Source: Lytechinus variegatus (lineage: Eukaryota > Echinodermata > Echinoidea > Temnopleuroida > Toxopneustidae). From it: a stretch of 64,000 bases of DNA. Below are positions 47,301 through 57,692 of this stretch, one piece after another. The DNA lies in contig NC_054751.1 of the NCBI RefSeq assembly GCF_018143015.1, positions 15,113,292-15,177,291 on the forward strand, written 5' to 3'. Position 1 is the stretch's first letter; every line of letters begins with the position of its first letter. The position numbers and the translations under genes are program-made. The notes beneath the pieces were generated by a model that worked only from the letters and a program-made list of their open reading frames with translations, made no database searches and was not told where the DNA came from.

Positions 47301-50300
47301 GTATATGTACAATATGTTTAATCAACATACTGAGATCTTAATTATGCCACAAAATTTACTGTTACTTATACAATGCTAATTCTGACACAAGGCTGACTAA
47401 CAATTTTGAATTAAGTACTAATCTCAGAATCCTTCTCACTCTTTATGAATATTTATGTTTTCAGATTCCAACAAGAGCACATGGCCAATGCCTCCCACAT
47501 TTCAGCTGAAGGGAGTAAAATGAGGGACATATCTGTGCAGGATGGAGTCAAGGGAGGGCGCTCTTCAATTCCAGTAAAGTGCAATGAACCTAGTAGTCAT
47601 CGAGAAGATGGCAGGAATGACGGAGCAGAGTCGAAGCACAGAACAGCACTACCATCATGGATGACACCAAAGAGAAGGAAGAATGAAGAGGAAAATGAAG
47701 ATCAAATAAATGCAGTCAACAAAAAGTAAATTGGGAATTATTATATTTTCATTGAAAGAGAGGGAATGCAGCAGTCATGCTGGCGATAAAACAATTATAG
47801 CCTGACAAATTTATTACCTTATTTCAATTTGACCTATCATCAGTTGGTTTTGAGTCAGTATCTTTTGTTTTTCAAGTGTGGGAAGTGGAAAATGATTGAT
47901 GTGTACAAAAATAGATTATGAAGGCTGTCTTGTTGATATAGGTAAATATGTTGACATTTTTTTTTGTTATTGTGAGAAAAGGAAGGTAAATGATGTCAAT
48001 GACGCCACCACACACCTTACAACTGTTCAAGATTTGATTTTGGAACAAATCGCATTTTGCTGATTTTCTGGAAATGTGAATTGAACATATCATTTTATTT
48101 ACTTATTTATATTACCAATTAAAAGAATACTAATATAACCATTTTGAAAGATTGCAAGCCTTTATTTTGGAGTAAAGGCCAAATTAGTTTCAAATCATAG
48201 CCAATCGTACGACTGCTATGACGTCATCACGACTAGATATTAAATTTGCTTTCATTCTAAGAAGGATGATTGATAGCATAGTCACAGATTTGAAAATAAG
48301 TATTCGTACAATGATTTCGAATATTACACAGTAAGATATTTAAAGTCTCAATATTAGCATCAAATTCTACTACATTTTATTCCAAAATTGAGTTGCAGAC
48401 CAATCGTAAGGTGTGTGGTCGCCTGTCGCCTTGAGGGAGCAACATACATACAAAAAGCAAATGCACAATGACAAACATATTGAAGGCAATTGCCTAAAAC
48501 AAAAACAAAGTTTTAAGGCACTTATTGAATGATTAAATTGTTGGGGATTGAGGATTGGGGATTGTATGAGGATTTTGTTCCATTCCATTGAGGGTGCAAC
48601 AGTGACTGTTCTATCTCCGGCCTGCTTTGTTTAGTTAGATATGTCAACATAAGGAGAAAGATTTCATTCCCTCACATGAACATTTCATGAATTATAAATG
48701 ATCCCACAAACAAAATTAAAGATGATAATTCTGGTTCCCTTTAAAAATCACGTTTATTTCAGATACGATGGATTGCCTAAAACCATTTATTGTATGACAG
48801 TAGCAGAGCTCAGAGATGTAGCACTGATGTTTCTTAATCAGGTATGGCTTTTGGGATCTTCTTTCCTGTTAACAATGGAATAAGAATATATCCTATAAGA
48901 ATTGACTAGAAAATTCTAGTCCTGTTGGAACAGGGTATTGTGTGTAAATTTTTGAAGAAAAAATATAACAGTTGGGGTATTTCACTAATCCATTGAAAGC
49001 TGAAAGTATCTTTAATCCAGCCAAACTTGACTTGGTTATGGATGATGTAGGATGGAGGCTCAAGATCTCTCTTAAATCCTATGAAAATGATGCAGATTTT
49101 TAATGTCCTGTCTCTTTGTATAATGTTTTTTATGAGTGATTCTAGCTCAGAGACTCTCAAATCCTTTGGGAGCTTGGCGTATCTCAAATCAAACCAATTT
49201 GGAGATGTTGATGATACCCTGTACCTTTGCCTAATTTCTTGTAGGATGGAGGCAGCGATGGAAGTTCACAATTTCTCTCAGATCCAACCGAACCCGATGA
49301 TGCAGGTGGGATTGTGGATGATGCCCTAGAAGATGAAAGGTCGGGGCAGTCTGATGAAGATGAGAATGTTGAGATGGTGGACAGAGACTCGGACCAGGGA
49401 ACAGCTGAAGGAAGTAGACGGAAGACATCTCTTCCGGGAGATGAGGATAGGGGAGTTTTGGGAGAGGATGGTGATGACCGGGATAGGAGGAAAGCGAAAC
49501 CAGGAAGTGGCGATGGCAGTCGAGATGATGGGGTCGCCAGCATCATCACGGATCTCTTCGTGGAAGAGAGAAGACACAGGAAGCCACCACCGAAAAAGAA
49601 GACAGTGTATGTTGATGAAACTAGTAATAGATGTAATGGAAGTTTTGACATGATGTTAATGTAAGGCCTCATGGCTGGCTGCATAACACAGAACTTAAGA
49701 AATTGCTTGTAGAACAAATTGTCATGATTGATTGCATTGATCACAATGTAAACTCGATCATGAAAATTATTTGTACATTCAGTTGTTGATGTTGAGCTTT
49801 GAGTTAAAGGACCAAGGGAGAGAGATACTACTGTGAAAAATGAAAAAAAAAAAAATGGTGAAAATCCATGATTGATTGTTGGAAATAGACATGGAATGAA
49901 ATACTCTGAAAATTTGTTTTGCCCAACTGATTGTGGGCCCGGCAGCCGCTGTGCAGCGCCAGATCGACGATGCTCTATCCCTTTAATCGTTGAACGCCAA
50001 ACAGAGTAGCAGCAACTACTATCTTTTAACGTCTTTTGGTCTGATGTGGCCGGGGTTTGAACCCCCAACCTCCCGGTTGTGAGATGGACGCTCTACAACT
50101 GAGCCAACACACCGGTCAAATACAGTCATTTCAGGGTCCTCTCACATTACGATGTTACCTCACAACATTTTCAATACCATTTCATGACCCTAAGGAAATA
50201 TTATTAACAAAAAATATTTACTTGTGTCAGGAACGGCTTTATTTTAAAAAGTTATTTTCAGTTTTGACCATTTTTAAAATGATGGGTCATGTTATCAGAT

Positions 50301-50729
50301 TTGGGGCAATGTAAGACAGAAGAGGGAGACTTTTGACATGCATAGCCAGAAGTGAAAACTAAAGATATTAAAAATTGGGACCCTCTTTTTTTCTAGCAAA
50401 ATCAACATTTTAGAATTGAGAGGGATATGCAGGGCCTGCTGGGAGAGCATTTGTCAAGAGCTGAAAGACGTTACTATTGTTATTATTTTTTTTAAAGCCT
50501 CTTAATTTACTATGTTACTATTGTTATTATTTATTTCCTTTTCTCATGACGTAGGAGGTCACCTTTCTCTACGTCGTCCACAATGCTTTGGTCAGATGAG
50601 GAGGAGGAGGAGTCCTACCAACCAGATACCATTAGTAAATCATCAACAAGGAATCCTCAAATCAGAGAAAAGTCAAGAGACAACAAACCACAGATTCAAG
50701 ACTTCTCCTTCTTGGATGAAATATTTTGA
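27520..50729 (+). CDS. Host gene: P-loop kinase-like + degenerate HAD-like domains with CYREN/MRI-like C-terminus, nine exons
   Basis: The predicted exons are 27520-27573, 31264-31482, 31935-32213, 32995-33133, 46456-47002, 47465-47725, 48763-48841, 49245-49606 and 50555-50729. All phases match, giving 704 aa. An in-frame stop at 27511 precedes the ATG. Residues 10-21 (IFLCGPPFSGKT) are a Walker A motif; VVIDDEN (69-75) and an Arg-rich lid (ECLWRREW, 104-111) resemble polynucleotide-kinase folds. Residues 185-340 follow a HAD/PNKP-phosphatase layout: AVFLDW, VIVLATDTDE, VPVFYLIIK, FTKSPNPG. The DxD nucleophile pair is not kept, so the domain is probably inactive. ALPSWMTPK (474-482), TIYCMTVAELRDVAL (507-521), an acidic linker and a C-terminal FSFLDEIF match the layout of CYREN/MRI (Ku-binding motif, core motif, tail). 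A role in DNA-end joining is inferred. The CYREN-like match is the firmest part; the HAD call is tentative. Confidence 0.75.
27910..28531. repeat. MITE-like repeat with GTCCAAACTTCGCGC ends
   Basis: GTCCAAACTTCGCGC at 27910 is inverted at 28517-28531. The phrase ACTTCGCGCA occurs again inside (28153), and a second GAAGTTTGGAC sits beside the right end. Confidence 0.5.
28930..29530 (-). pseudogene. CR1-like LINE reverse transcriptase C-terminal remnant
   Basis: Minus-strand pieces read ERDLGVVIDDKLSFEENM, KINKAYRLMGLIR, SLVRPQVEY and VKRRATKLVRELRKLSYPQQ, followed by PTLAYPRVRGDMIETYKHF. This is the standard order at the end of CR1/L2-clade reverse transcriptases. The reading frame is broken, and a (TA)n expansion sits where the conserved 'EYA.W.P' segment should be. 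Confidence 0.75.
29284..29338. repeat. (TA)n microsatellite
   Basis: About 55 bases of uninterrupted TA dinucleotide lie inside the CR1-like remnant. Confidence 0.95.
29830..30895. mobile_element. hAT-like non-autonomous element carrying a BED-finger piece
   Basis: The ends CAGAGATGCCAAC and GTTGGCATCTCTG are inverted. GAATTT flanks both sides directly (29824-29829 and 30896-30901), a 6-bp duplication (hAT elements usually make 8). The interior has a 58-codon BED-like frame but no catalytic domain. Confidence 0.7.
30221..30397 (+). pseudogene. BED-type zinc finger fragment of a hAT transposase
   Basis: The 58-aa frame begins MAENQQKKTKKWSQKYKTEY and contains YLCVRKSERGIYHAFCAICS with VDISVKQGG. 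This matches the first half of a BED finger (aromatic, then CxxC). The His pair that should follow is absent, so the finger is truncated. It may be an exon remnant of the parent transposase. Confidence 0.55.
32665..32965 (+). repeat. GAT-rich simple repeat in host gene intron 3
   Basis: About 300 bases are dominated by GATGAT, GATAAT and GAAAATGATGG variants. Apparent acidic or Met/Ile-rich reading frames here are products of the repeat. Confidence 0.85.
33290..33975. repeat. MITE-like repeat with GC-rich ends
   Basis: CCGGGGGG…GCATAATGGCCCCC at the left is inverted as GGGGGCCATAATGG…CCCCCCGG at the right. The interior is related to 12236-12790. Confidence 0.6.
34376..35205. mobile_element. 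MITE, 830 bp, hAT-like CAGGGGTG ends
   Basis: CAGGGGTGGTATTCTGAG and its inverse bound the unit; the arms repeat ATTTTATCT many times. A middle segment (34735-34890: CTTCGAAAAAAGATGAGAG and neighbours) is related to 29578-29740. No target duplication is obvious. Confidence 0.7.
36255..37037 (+). repeat. Inner inverted arm, left
   Basis: It is a near-identical inverse of 39237-40020. It is built of about four imperfect ~150-bp units containing CATGAAATTTGGCACACACA and GTTGCCATGGTAACA. Confidence 0.85.
37038..39236. other. Spacer between the inner inverted arms
   Basis: It contains a further inverted pair (about 37370-37470 and 38430-38520, AACACTCTTAAAAAACGC and GTTTTTTAAGAGTGTT), poly-C/poly-G runs and the first TTAA MITE (38622-39217). 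No gene is present. Confidence 0.5.
38622..39217. mobile_element. TTAA-type MITE, copy 1
   Basis: The ends AGGGGAATCAAACCC and the inverse GGCTTGATTCCCT mark a ~600-bp unit homologous, in inverted orientation, to 40408-41004. Confidence 0.65.
39237..40020 (-). repeat. Inner inverted arm, right
   Basis: It is the inverse of 36255-37037 at very high identity. Open frames seen on the two arms are mirror copies of the same repeat and are not genes. Confidence 0.85.
40408..41004. mobile_element. TTAA-type MITE, copy 2 (piggyBac- or Kolobok-like target)
   Basis: TTAA at 40404-40407 and 41005-41008 flanks AGGGGAATCC… and its inverse …GGTTGGATTCCCCT. TTAA duplications are known for piggyBac and Kolobok; the interior does not decide between them. 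Confidence 0.75.
41455..45000. repeat. Satellite-like tandem array, unit about 200-215 bp
   Basis: Units contain AAAGAAGTGCTGGCACAGCA, AAGCCTACCC, CCCCTTTTCCATATTTTGCC, GGAGCCCTCATTGAGGCAAA and CACTTTTATTGTTT. Several units lie at 41455-42305; the array resumes at 44395-45000 after a TA-flanked insertion. Divergence between units is clear, so it is not very young. Confidence 0.75.
42319..44381. mobile_element. TA-flanked element with CACAACAAAAAAAGTAAGT ends, non-coding
   Basis: The ends CACAACAAAAAAAGTAAGTC and CCCCCCTAAA are inverted at the right, and both flanks are TATATATA. It interrupts the 200-bp satellite. The phrase AGTGAGCAC or GAGCGAGCAC recurs inside (42472, 43075, 43476, 43656). 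No transposase is visible, so it is a non-autonomous Tc1/mariner-like candidate. A G-rich repeat copy (43895-44030) lies inside. Confidence 0.65.
45912..46353. mobile_element. MITE with CCAGTTCGTAGTT ends
   Basis: CCAGTTCGTAGTTAC at 45912 is inverted as GGAACTACGAACTGG at 46339-46353. It ends about 100 bases before exon 5 of the host gene. Confidence 0.6.
47726..48762 (+). other. Intron 6 of the host gene
   Basis: The donor is AAAAA|GTAAAT and the acceptor TTATTTCAG|ATAC. The stretch is AT-rich. An imperfect inverted pair around AGCCAATCGTACGA (48200) and CAGACCAATCGTAAG (48396) suggests a decayed MITE. Nothing else is recognised. Confidence 0.45.
49929..50125 (-). repeat. tRNA-derived SINE in host gene intron 8
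   Basis: On the minus strand an A box TGGCTCAGTTGTAGAGCG and a B box GGTTCAAACCCC are followed by AAGACGTTAAAAGATAGTAG, TTGCTGCTACTCTG and TTTGGCGTTCAACG. This body resembles the deeply conserved metazoan SINE domain (Nin/Meta type); that label is from memory. Confidence 0.75.
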
Positions 50730-51889
50730 AGAGGAGTGTAAGAAATGTAACTGATGTTTTACATTTTATTTTCTTTTGTATTGTATTGTTTTATACTCCA
50801 AAATGTCCCAAACATTTAAAAATTTGTTATCACATGTCTTTTGCAGGGATCAGTAAAGGGTATTTTTTTAGCAACCTGTGCTTGAAGGAGAATGAAACCT
50901 TTGGAACAAGATAGCTTTAGTGAAAACAGAAAAATCAAAGAAACAGATCAACGAAAGTTTGAGAAAAATCGGACAAATAATGAGGAAGTTATGAGCATTT
51001 GAATATTGTGATCATTAATGCTATGGAGATCCTCATATTGGCTGTGCAACAAAGATGTGTGATGTCACCACCGAAATGGAAATACGTCCCCATCCCCTTC
51101 TATTTCTTCCATTTCTACTTTCACGCTCCTCTCTTATTTCTCCCCTTTATCATCTCGATCTCCCTCTTTATTATTTTTCCTTTCTCTTTCATTTCTTCTT
51201 TCTCATCTCTCTCTCTCTCTTACCTTCCCTTTCTCTCTATCCCCTTATATCTCTCTTTTATTTCCTCTTGTATATCCCATCTACCTTATATTGAGCCCTC
51301 TTTTATCTCCCTCTCATCTCGCCTTTTCTCCTCACCTCTTTCTCATCCCTCGTCATTTCCCCCTTTCTCTCTGTCTCTCTCTTTCTCTTTGATCTTCCTC
51401 TTCTTTCCATCTCGTCGAATTGATTGTCTGTTTTTTTTTCTCTCTCCATCTTTACCATTTACCTTTCTCATTTCAAATTTCTCTATAAAAATTTTGAGTA
51501 AATATTCCCTTCCCTCCCTCTCATACTGTTCAATCACACATTCAGGGTGAAAAATTGAATAGAAGTTTGAGGACAAGAAGGTTGTTACTTTTAAATGAAG
51601 CCTTCAAAGTTGGACCCTCGTGTGCTCAGCCATGAAATGTCTACTAAGTACAGTGTATATAAAAATGGGCACAATAGAATTTGAATTCTTATGAAATTTT
51701 ATTTGGAAGAGCATGAATGTTGCACGACATGTATGCTTTCATATATACAAAACCAAATCAACTCTAACAAGTTTACTAATACAAATTAGAGCACAAATCA
51801 GAAAAGCATAGCAATGGTAATTGCATTTAAAAAGCTGTGGCACTTTACATTTCGCTTATTTTCACATACCAGTTATATGCATATCCTGG
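50730..51889. other. 3' flank of the host gene and spacer
   Basis: A stretch at about 50890-51065 (AGAATGAAACC, AAAATCGGACAAATAATGAG, GAAGTTATGAGCATTTG) resembles the common sea-urchin MITE interiors seen at 40450-40560. It is followed by the pyrimidine tract. No gene is recognised. Confidence 0.4.
51095..51475 (+). repeat. Long pyrimidine (T/C) tract
   Basis: About 380 bases are nearly all T and C on the plus strand with few purines. The apparent 183-codon frame is a translation of this low-complexity tract. Confidence 0.9.
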
Positions 51890-52870
51890 TCAGTATGAAA
51901 TATTCCACGTGTCAAAAATTGCACAACAAGACCACTGCATCTTGTCAAATATTTTATCACCTTTTTTTAAACTACATGAATTACCAGGTCCCAGTACATT
52001 GTGCATATAGAAATATGTTTGTACATGATTGGCTTCATGTTGGTACATGAGTGTGTTCCTCATTAACTTGATCATATGGCATATGTCTAGGAAGACACTA
52101 ACCCGACGTGTTGCATCCTGTGGATGAGGGAATGAAGGCTGAAGATCAGGAACTTTCATTCTTGCACCAAGAGTCTCCAGCATGGTAATGTGACAGGAAG
52201 GTCCATCGCAGGTTAAGGATACAATCCATACACCAATGTCAGCAAGTTTGTTAAGACCCTGCTCCACTAGGTTTGCTCGCTCCTTGCCAGTCATACTCTG
52301 TATGAGGAAGTAGCCAATAGGCAATTTCCAAGGGGCATTCAAGGCTACAACCATGAATACCAATGCTTCTGATGCTAAAGGAGTACCGTCATCCTCACTT
52401 TCCACTCCAATATCCACGTACCCATGAAATTTCTTACCATCCCATTGGACATGCTTCTTGATTGCCAATTTGTCCAACATTAGACTGCAAACTAGTTCCC
52501 GACCAGCATCTTTGGCCTCATTAACTCTCAGGGCAAGGCTGCAAAAAGCCTCATCGGTGACTCCTGAATCCTGGCTGGCCATCCACAACACTACCAATTT
52601 CGGATAGCTGAAGGATGGGGTAGTTGCAAATCAAATGTCTTCCGAACGTAGCTATAAGCCTTGGCAGAATATAAGTTAAGGTTGATGGCAAATGCACGAA
52701 GAGCAGGTGGATGTTTCTCCCCTGATGGCTTGTCACACCTTCTCCTCACAATTCTCTTCATAAGTTCATTCGAAATGTTGCATGTCTTGTCCAGTGCCTC
52801 AAGTCCATTCTCTGAAAGAAAATTCTTCCCTTTCAGTGTTGAAACTATGTCTTTGAGTGTCGCATCACCT
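51890..52870 (-). pseudogene. Decayed P/THAP9-type transposase, second lineage
   Basis: On the minus strand NISNELMKRIVRR…PPALRAFAINLNLYSAKAYS with YVRKTFDLQLPHPSAIRNW precedes LALRVNEAKDAGRELVCSLM, then ASEALVFMVVALNAPWKLPI and VWIVSLTCDGPSC with FLDICHMIKLMRNTL. These blocks match THAP9-type transposases in order. A stop and frame shifts occur just after the IRNW block (about 52590-52610), and everything after MIKLMRNTL lacks family blocks. The first acid appears replaced (SLMLDKLAIKKHV keeps a D). Its upstream exon is the one amplified at 52741-56048. It differs strongly from the 6208-10835 transposase. Confidence 0.8.
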
Positions 52871-55800
52871 CTTCCATCTTCGCAACAATGTCAATCAACC
52901 CTTCATGGCGCACGTCCACCTTGACATAGCAGGGCAAATTCTTCATATCAACATTCACTTGTGATTCCTCAACAATTCTTGCTTTCCTTTCCGTCCCACT
53001 GTCATTCATCAAGACCTCAAAGGGAACCATCAACCTAAATATCCAAACACACACACAAACATACACCCAGTAAAATCAAAATACAAAATGCCCTAAATAT
53101 ATCACCCTCTCCTCACAATTCTCTTCATAAGTTCATTTGAAATGTTGCATGTCTTGTCCAGTGCCTCAAGTCCATTCTCTGAAAAAAAATTCTTCCCTTT
53201 CAGTGTTGAAACTAAGTCTTTGAGTGTCGCATCACCTCTTCCATCTTCGCAACAATGTCAATCAACCCTTCATGGCGCACGTCCACCTTGACATAGCAGG
53301 GCAAATTCTTCATATCAACATTCACTTGTGATTCCTCAACAATTCTTGCTTTCCTTTCCGTCCCACTGTCATTCATCAAGACCTCAAAGGGAACCATCAA
53401 CCTAAATATCCAAACACACACACAAACATACACCCAGTAAAATCAAAATACAAAATGCCCTAAATATATCACCCTCTCCTCACAATTCTCTTCATAAGTT
53501 CATTTGAAATGTTGCATGTCTTGTCCAGTGCCTCAAGTCCATTCTCTGAAAGAAAATTCTTCCCTTTCAGTGTTGAAACTATGTCTTTGAGTGTCGCATC
53601 ACCTCTTCCATCTTCGCAACAATGTCAATCAACCCTTCATGGCGCACGTCCACCTTGACATAGCAGGGCAAATTCTTCATATCAACATTCACTTGTGATT
53701 CCTCAACAATTCTTGCTTTCCTTTCCGTCCCACTGTCATTCATCAAGACCTCAAACGGAACCATCAACCTAAATATCCAAACACACACACAAACATACAC
53801 CCAGTAAAATCAAAATACAAAATGCCCTAAATATATCACCCTCTCCTCACAATTCTCTTCATAAGTTCATTTGAAATGTTGCATGTCTTGTCCAGTGCCT
53901 CAAGTCCATTCTCTGAAAGAAAATTCTTCCCTTTCAGTGTTGAAACTATGTCTTTGAGTGTCGCATCACCTCTTCCATCTTCGCAACAATGTCAATCAAC
54001 CCTTCATGGCGCACATCCACCTTGACATAGCAGGGCAAATTCTTCATATCAACATTCACTTGTGATTCCTCAACAATTCTTGCTTTCCTTTCCGTCCCAC
54101 TGTCATTCATCAAGACCTCAAAGGGAACCATCAACCTAAATATCCAAACACACACACAAACATACACCCAGTAAAATCAAAATACAAAATGCCCTAAATA
54201 TATCACCCTCTCCTCACAATTCTCTTCATAAGTTCATTTGAAATGTTGCATGTCTTGTCCAGTGCCTCAAGTCCATTCTCTGAAAGAAAATTCTTCCCTT
54301 TCAGTGTTGAAACTATGTCTTTGAGTGTCGCATCACCTCTTCCATCTTCGCAACAATGTCAATCAACCCTTCATGGCGCACGTCCACCTTGACATAGCAG
54401 GGCAAATTCTTCATATCAACATTCACTTGTGATTCCTCAACAATTCTTGCTTTCCTTTCCGTCCCACTGTCATTCATCAAGACCTCAAAGGGAACCATCA
54501 ACCTAAATATCCAAACACACACACAAACATACACCCAGTAAAATCAAAATACAAAATGCCCTAAATATATCACCCTCTCCTCACAATTCTCTTCACAAGT
54601 TCATTCGAAATGTTGCATGTCTTGTCCAGTGCCTCAAGTCCATTCTCTGAAAGAAAATTCTTCCCTTTCAGTGTTGAAACTATGTCTTTGAGTGTCGCAT
54701 CACCTCTTCCATCTTCGCAACAATGTCAATCAACCCTTCATGGCGCACGTCCACCTTGACATAGCAGGGCAAATTCTTCATATCAACATTCACTTGTGAT
54801 TCCTCAACAATTCTTGCTTTCCTTTCCGTCCCACTGTCATTCATCAAGACCTCAAAGGGAACCATCAACCTAAATATCCAAACACACACACAAACATACA
54901 CCCAGTAAAATCAAAATACAAAATGCCCTAAATATATCACCCTCTCCTCACAATTCTCTTCATAAGTTCATTTGAAATGTTGCATGCCTTGTCCAGTGCC
55001 TCAAGTCCATTCTCTGAAAAAAAATTCTTCCCTTTCAGTGTTGAAACTAAGTCTTTGAGTGTCGCATCACCTCTTCCATCTTCGCAACAATGTCAATCAA
55101 CCCTTCATGGCGTACGTCCACCTTGACATAGCAGGGCAAATTCTTCATATCAACATTCACTTGTGATTCCTCAACAATTCTTGCTTTCCTTTCCGTCCCA
55201 CTGTCATTCATCAAGACCTCAAACGGAACCATCAACCTAAATATCCAAACACACACACAAACATACACCCAGTAAAATCAAAATACAAAATGCCCTAAAT
55301 ATATCACCCTCTCCTCACAATTCTCTTCATAAGTTCATTTGAAATGTTGCATGTCTTGTCCAGTGCCTCAAGTCCATTCTCTGAAAGAAAATTCTTCCCT
55401 TTCAGTGTTGAAACTATGTCTTTGAGTGTCGCATCACCTCTTCCATCTTCGCAACAATGTCAATCAACCCTTCATGGCGCACGTCCACCTTGACATAGCA
55501 GGGCAAATTCTTCATATCAACATTCACTTGTGATTCCTCAACAATTCTTGCTTTCCTTTCCGTCCCACTGTCATTCATCAAGACCTCAAAGGGAACCATC
55601 AACCTAAATATCCAAACACACACACAAACATACACCCAGTAAAATCAAAATACAAAATGCCCTAAATATATCACCCTCTCCTCACAATTCTCTTCATAAA
55701 TTCATTTGAAATGTTGCATGTCTTGTCCAGTGCCTCAAGTCCATTCTCTGAAAGAAAATTCTTCCCTTTCAGTGTTGAAACTATGTCTTTGAGTGTCGCA

Positions 55801-56048
55801 TCACCTCTTCCATCTTCGCAACAATGTCAATCAACCCTTCATGGCGCACGTCCACCTTGACATAGCAGGGCAAATTCTTCATATCAACATTCACTTGTGA
55901 TTCCTCAACAATTCTTGCTTTCCTTTCCGTCCCACTGTCATTCATCAAGACCTCAAAGGGAACCATCAACCTAAATATCCAAACACACACACAAACATAC
56001 ACCCAGTAAAATCAAAATACAAAATGCCCTAAATATATCACCCTCTCC
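52741..56048 (-). repeat. Nine tandem 367-bp copies of a transposase exon plus intron
   Basis: The unit start CACCCTCTCC occurs at 53103 and every 367 bases to 56039, and the first unit joins the pseudogene at about 52741. On the minus strand each unit has an intron end (GTGTGTGTTTGGATATTTAG), then an exon translating to MVPFEVLMNDSGTERKARIV… and, one frame over, LKDIVSTLKGKNFLSENGLE. Copies differ at only a handful of sites, so the array is young. The same frame change lies in all copies and so predates amplification. The junction falls where exon GTGAGGAGAAGGTG meets intron GAGGAGAGGGTGA, a microhomology. Confidence 0.92.
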
Positions 56049-56841
56049 ATATTAAATGTATATCATCTTTATTTGCCAAATAATGTATGTAACATATATG
56101 TGGCACTTCTATAAAAAAAGAGAGACAGAGAAAATTGTTACTAATAAGTGTTACTTGCCCGGTACCAACTCTCACTGAAAAAAGGTACATGTACATGTAA
56201 CATTTAAGCAAGTACGAAATGCATAACCAAGAGGTCCTGAATAATAATGTATGCATTGTAGCTTCAGGACAATTCATAAAATGTAAAATAATGAACAAGC
56301 TACATGTATCGCCTGCATATACATCTCACCCTATATTTACTTGGACCGGTGGCACGTCACGTAGACTGCATCTGGTGGGTGATGAAACTTGGCGAGTGCA
56401 TCAATAAAGAAGTACACTGGATACAAGGAACATGAAGATAACAGTACTGCTGCCACACGTCAGATCAGACGGGTACTGCCAGAGTCGGGTAGCTGCTCGC
56501 ATACATGTCCGAGTGGTGTACACCCGGCCACAGCATCATATACACATCTCGCCCTATATATTTACTTGGACAAAGCCTAGGTATCCACGACTGGTGGTTG
56601 ATGAAGAAACTAGTGGGCACAGTACAATATACAAACAGGAACAGCTAGACAGAGTGTGTAACGTTGACAAACTTCGACTTCAAGTCACTCACGTGAAGGG
56701 GGTTGGGGAATGAGATCACTGTGTCGATCTCTCATTACGTCGGCCACGAAGTTGGAGCTGCTGCGTTAGCCCTCACAACACGGAAACCAGTGAATGGGAC
56801 CGACCACGAAGGGGATACTGCCGAACTCCAAATCATCCACG
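56049..56841. other. Region between the exon satellite and the hAT-like remnant
   Basis: It contains two diverged copies of CATATACATCTCACCCTATA-TTTACTTGGAC (about 56315 and 56535). No coding signal was recognised. Confidence 0.35.
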
Positions 56842-56921
56842 CAGAGCTGCCAAGTAGTACTGATTTTCCGTATTTAGTACTGAAAAATGAGAAGAATTCT
56901 GTTGGTTTCATGCAAAATACT

Positions 56922-57081
56922 TGTTTCAAGTTATATTATGAGTCAGAATCAAACAGAATTACACAGCTTCTGTATAGTCGAGAGAGTAGCATTTAATGAG
57001 TACTAAACGTTTTGTAGCGCCCTCTTTTGGCAGGATCATTACATTCTCCTCAAATCTCATAAACATGCAAATATTGTAACA
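56922..57081 (-). repeat. LTR of the gypsy fossil (3' copy)
   Basis: It is 160 bp, in the same orientation as 61804-61963, and begins directly after the ATACT duplication. Confidence 0.9.
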
Positions 57082-57692
57082 TCCTCCCTTTGAGCTTTGT
57101 GCTAGAAAGAATGTATATAATTGAAAAATATCAATTTTAATCCAAACAATTAAATGTATGTAAAATGTTTCCAAAATACCAGTTTATGAGACTTTCACAT
57201 TTCTGAAGTTGCACAAAAATAATTATAATTGAGTTCAAAACAGTTCTTCCAGTTGCGAACAAAAATGTTTTTAAAAGTCCAGGTTAAATTGTCCAGGTTG
57301 ATTTCACAAAATAAAAAGTCCAGAAAGATGAGTTGATAAATGAGTTGTTTGTTGCTTCAGTTCTGACTTCAAAATTTGCTTGAGTTAAAAACAAAAAAAA
57401 GTTGTTTAAGAAATGTTAGTGTTCAGTTTGGGTATAAAATTTCAGCATTCACTCTCTTTTCTTCTTCGGTTTAAATGTTCAAAACGTAACAAAATCCCTC
57501 ATCTTAAGCGGTTCGCGTCGCTGACGTCTAGATCGTCTCAGGGAAGCTGGGTTGATTGGTTCCGTTTCTGAGGTATTCAAGTTTGGATCACGCGACTTCT
57601 CCGGACTGTTAATATCCGCGGTCTGGGATATCTGGGTCCTAGTATGGGAAGTATGGTGCTCAGTAGTTGGTACATCAGGTTGAGGATTACCA

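Noticed and set aside
49184-50068. 294-codon minus-strand open frame
   Set aside because: It is antisense to host exon 8 and runs into the tRNA-derived SINE; the composition is low-complexity Ser/Pro.
49929-50125. Functional tRNA gene
   Set aside because: A and B boxes are present but the acceptor stem does not pair and a SINE body follows.
50999-51550. 183-codon plus-strand frame rich in Ser, Phe, Leu and Pro
   Set aside because: It is the translation of the T/C-rich tract at 51095-51475.
52741-56048. Repeat array as a CRISPR or as nine small genes
   Set aside because: The units are 367 bp without spacers and encode a broken transposase exon; the 73-codon frames start in intron sequence.
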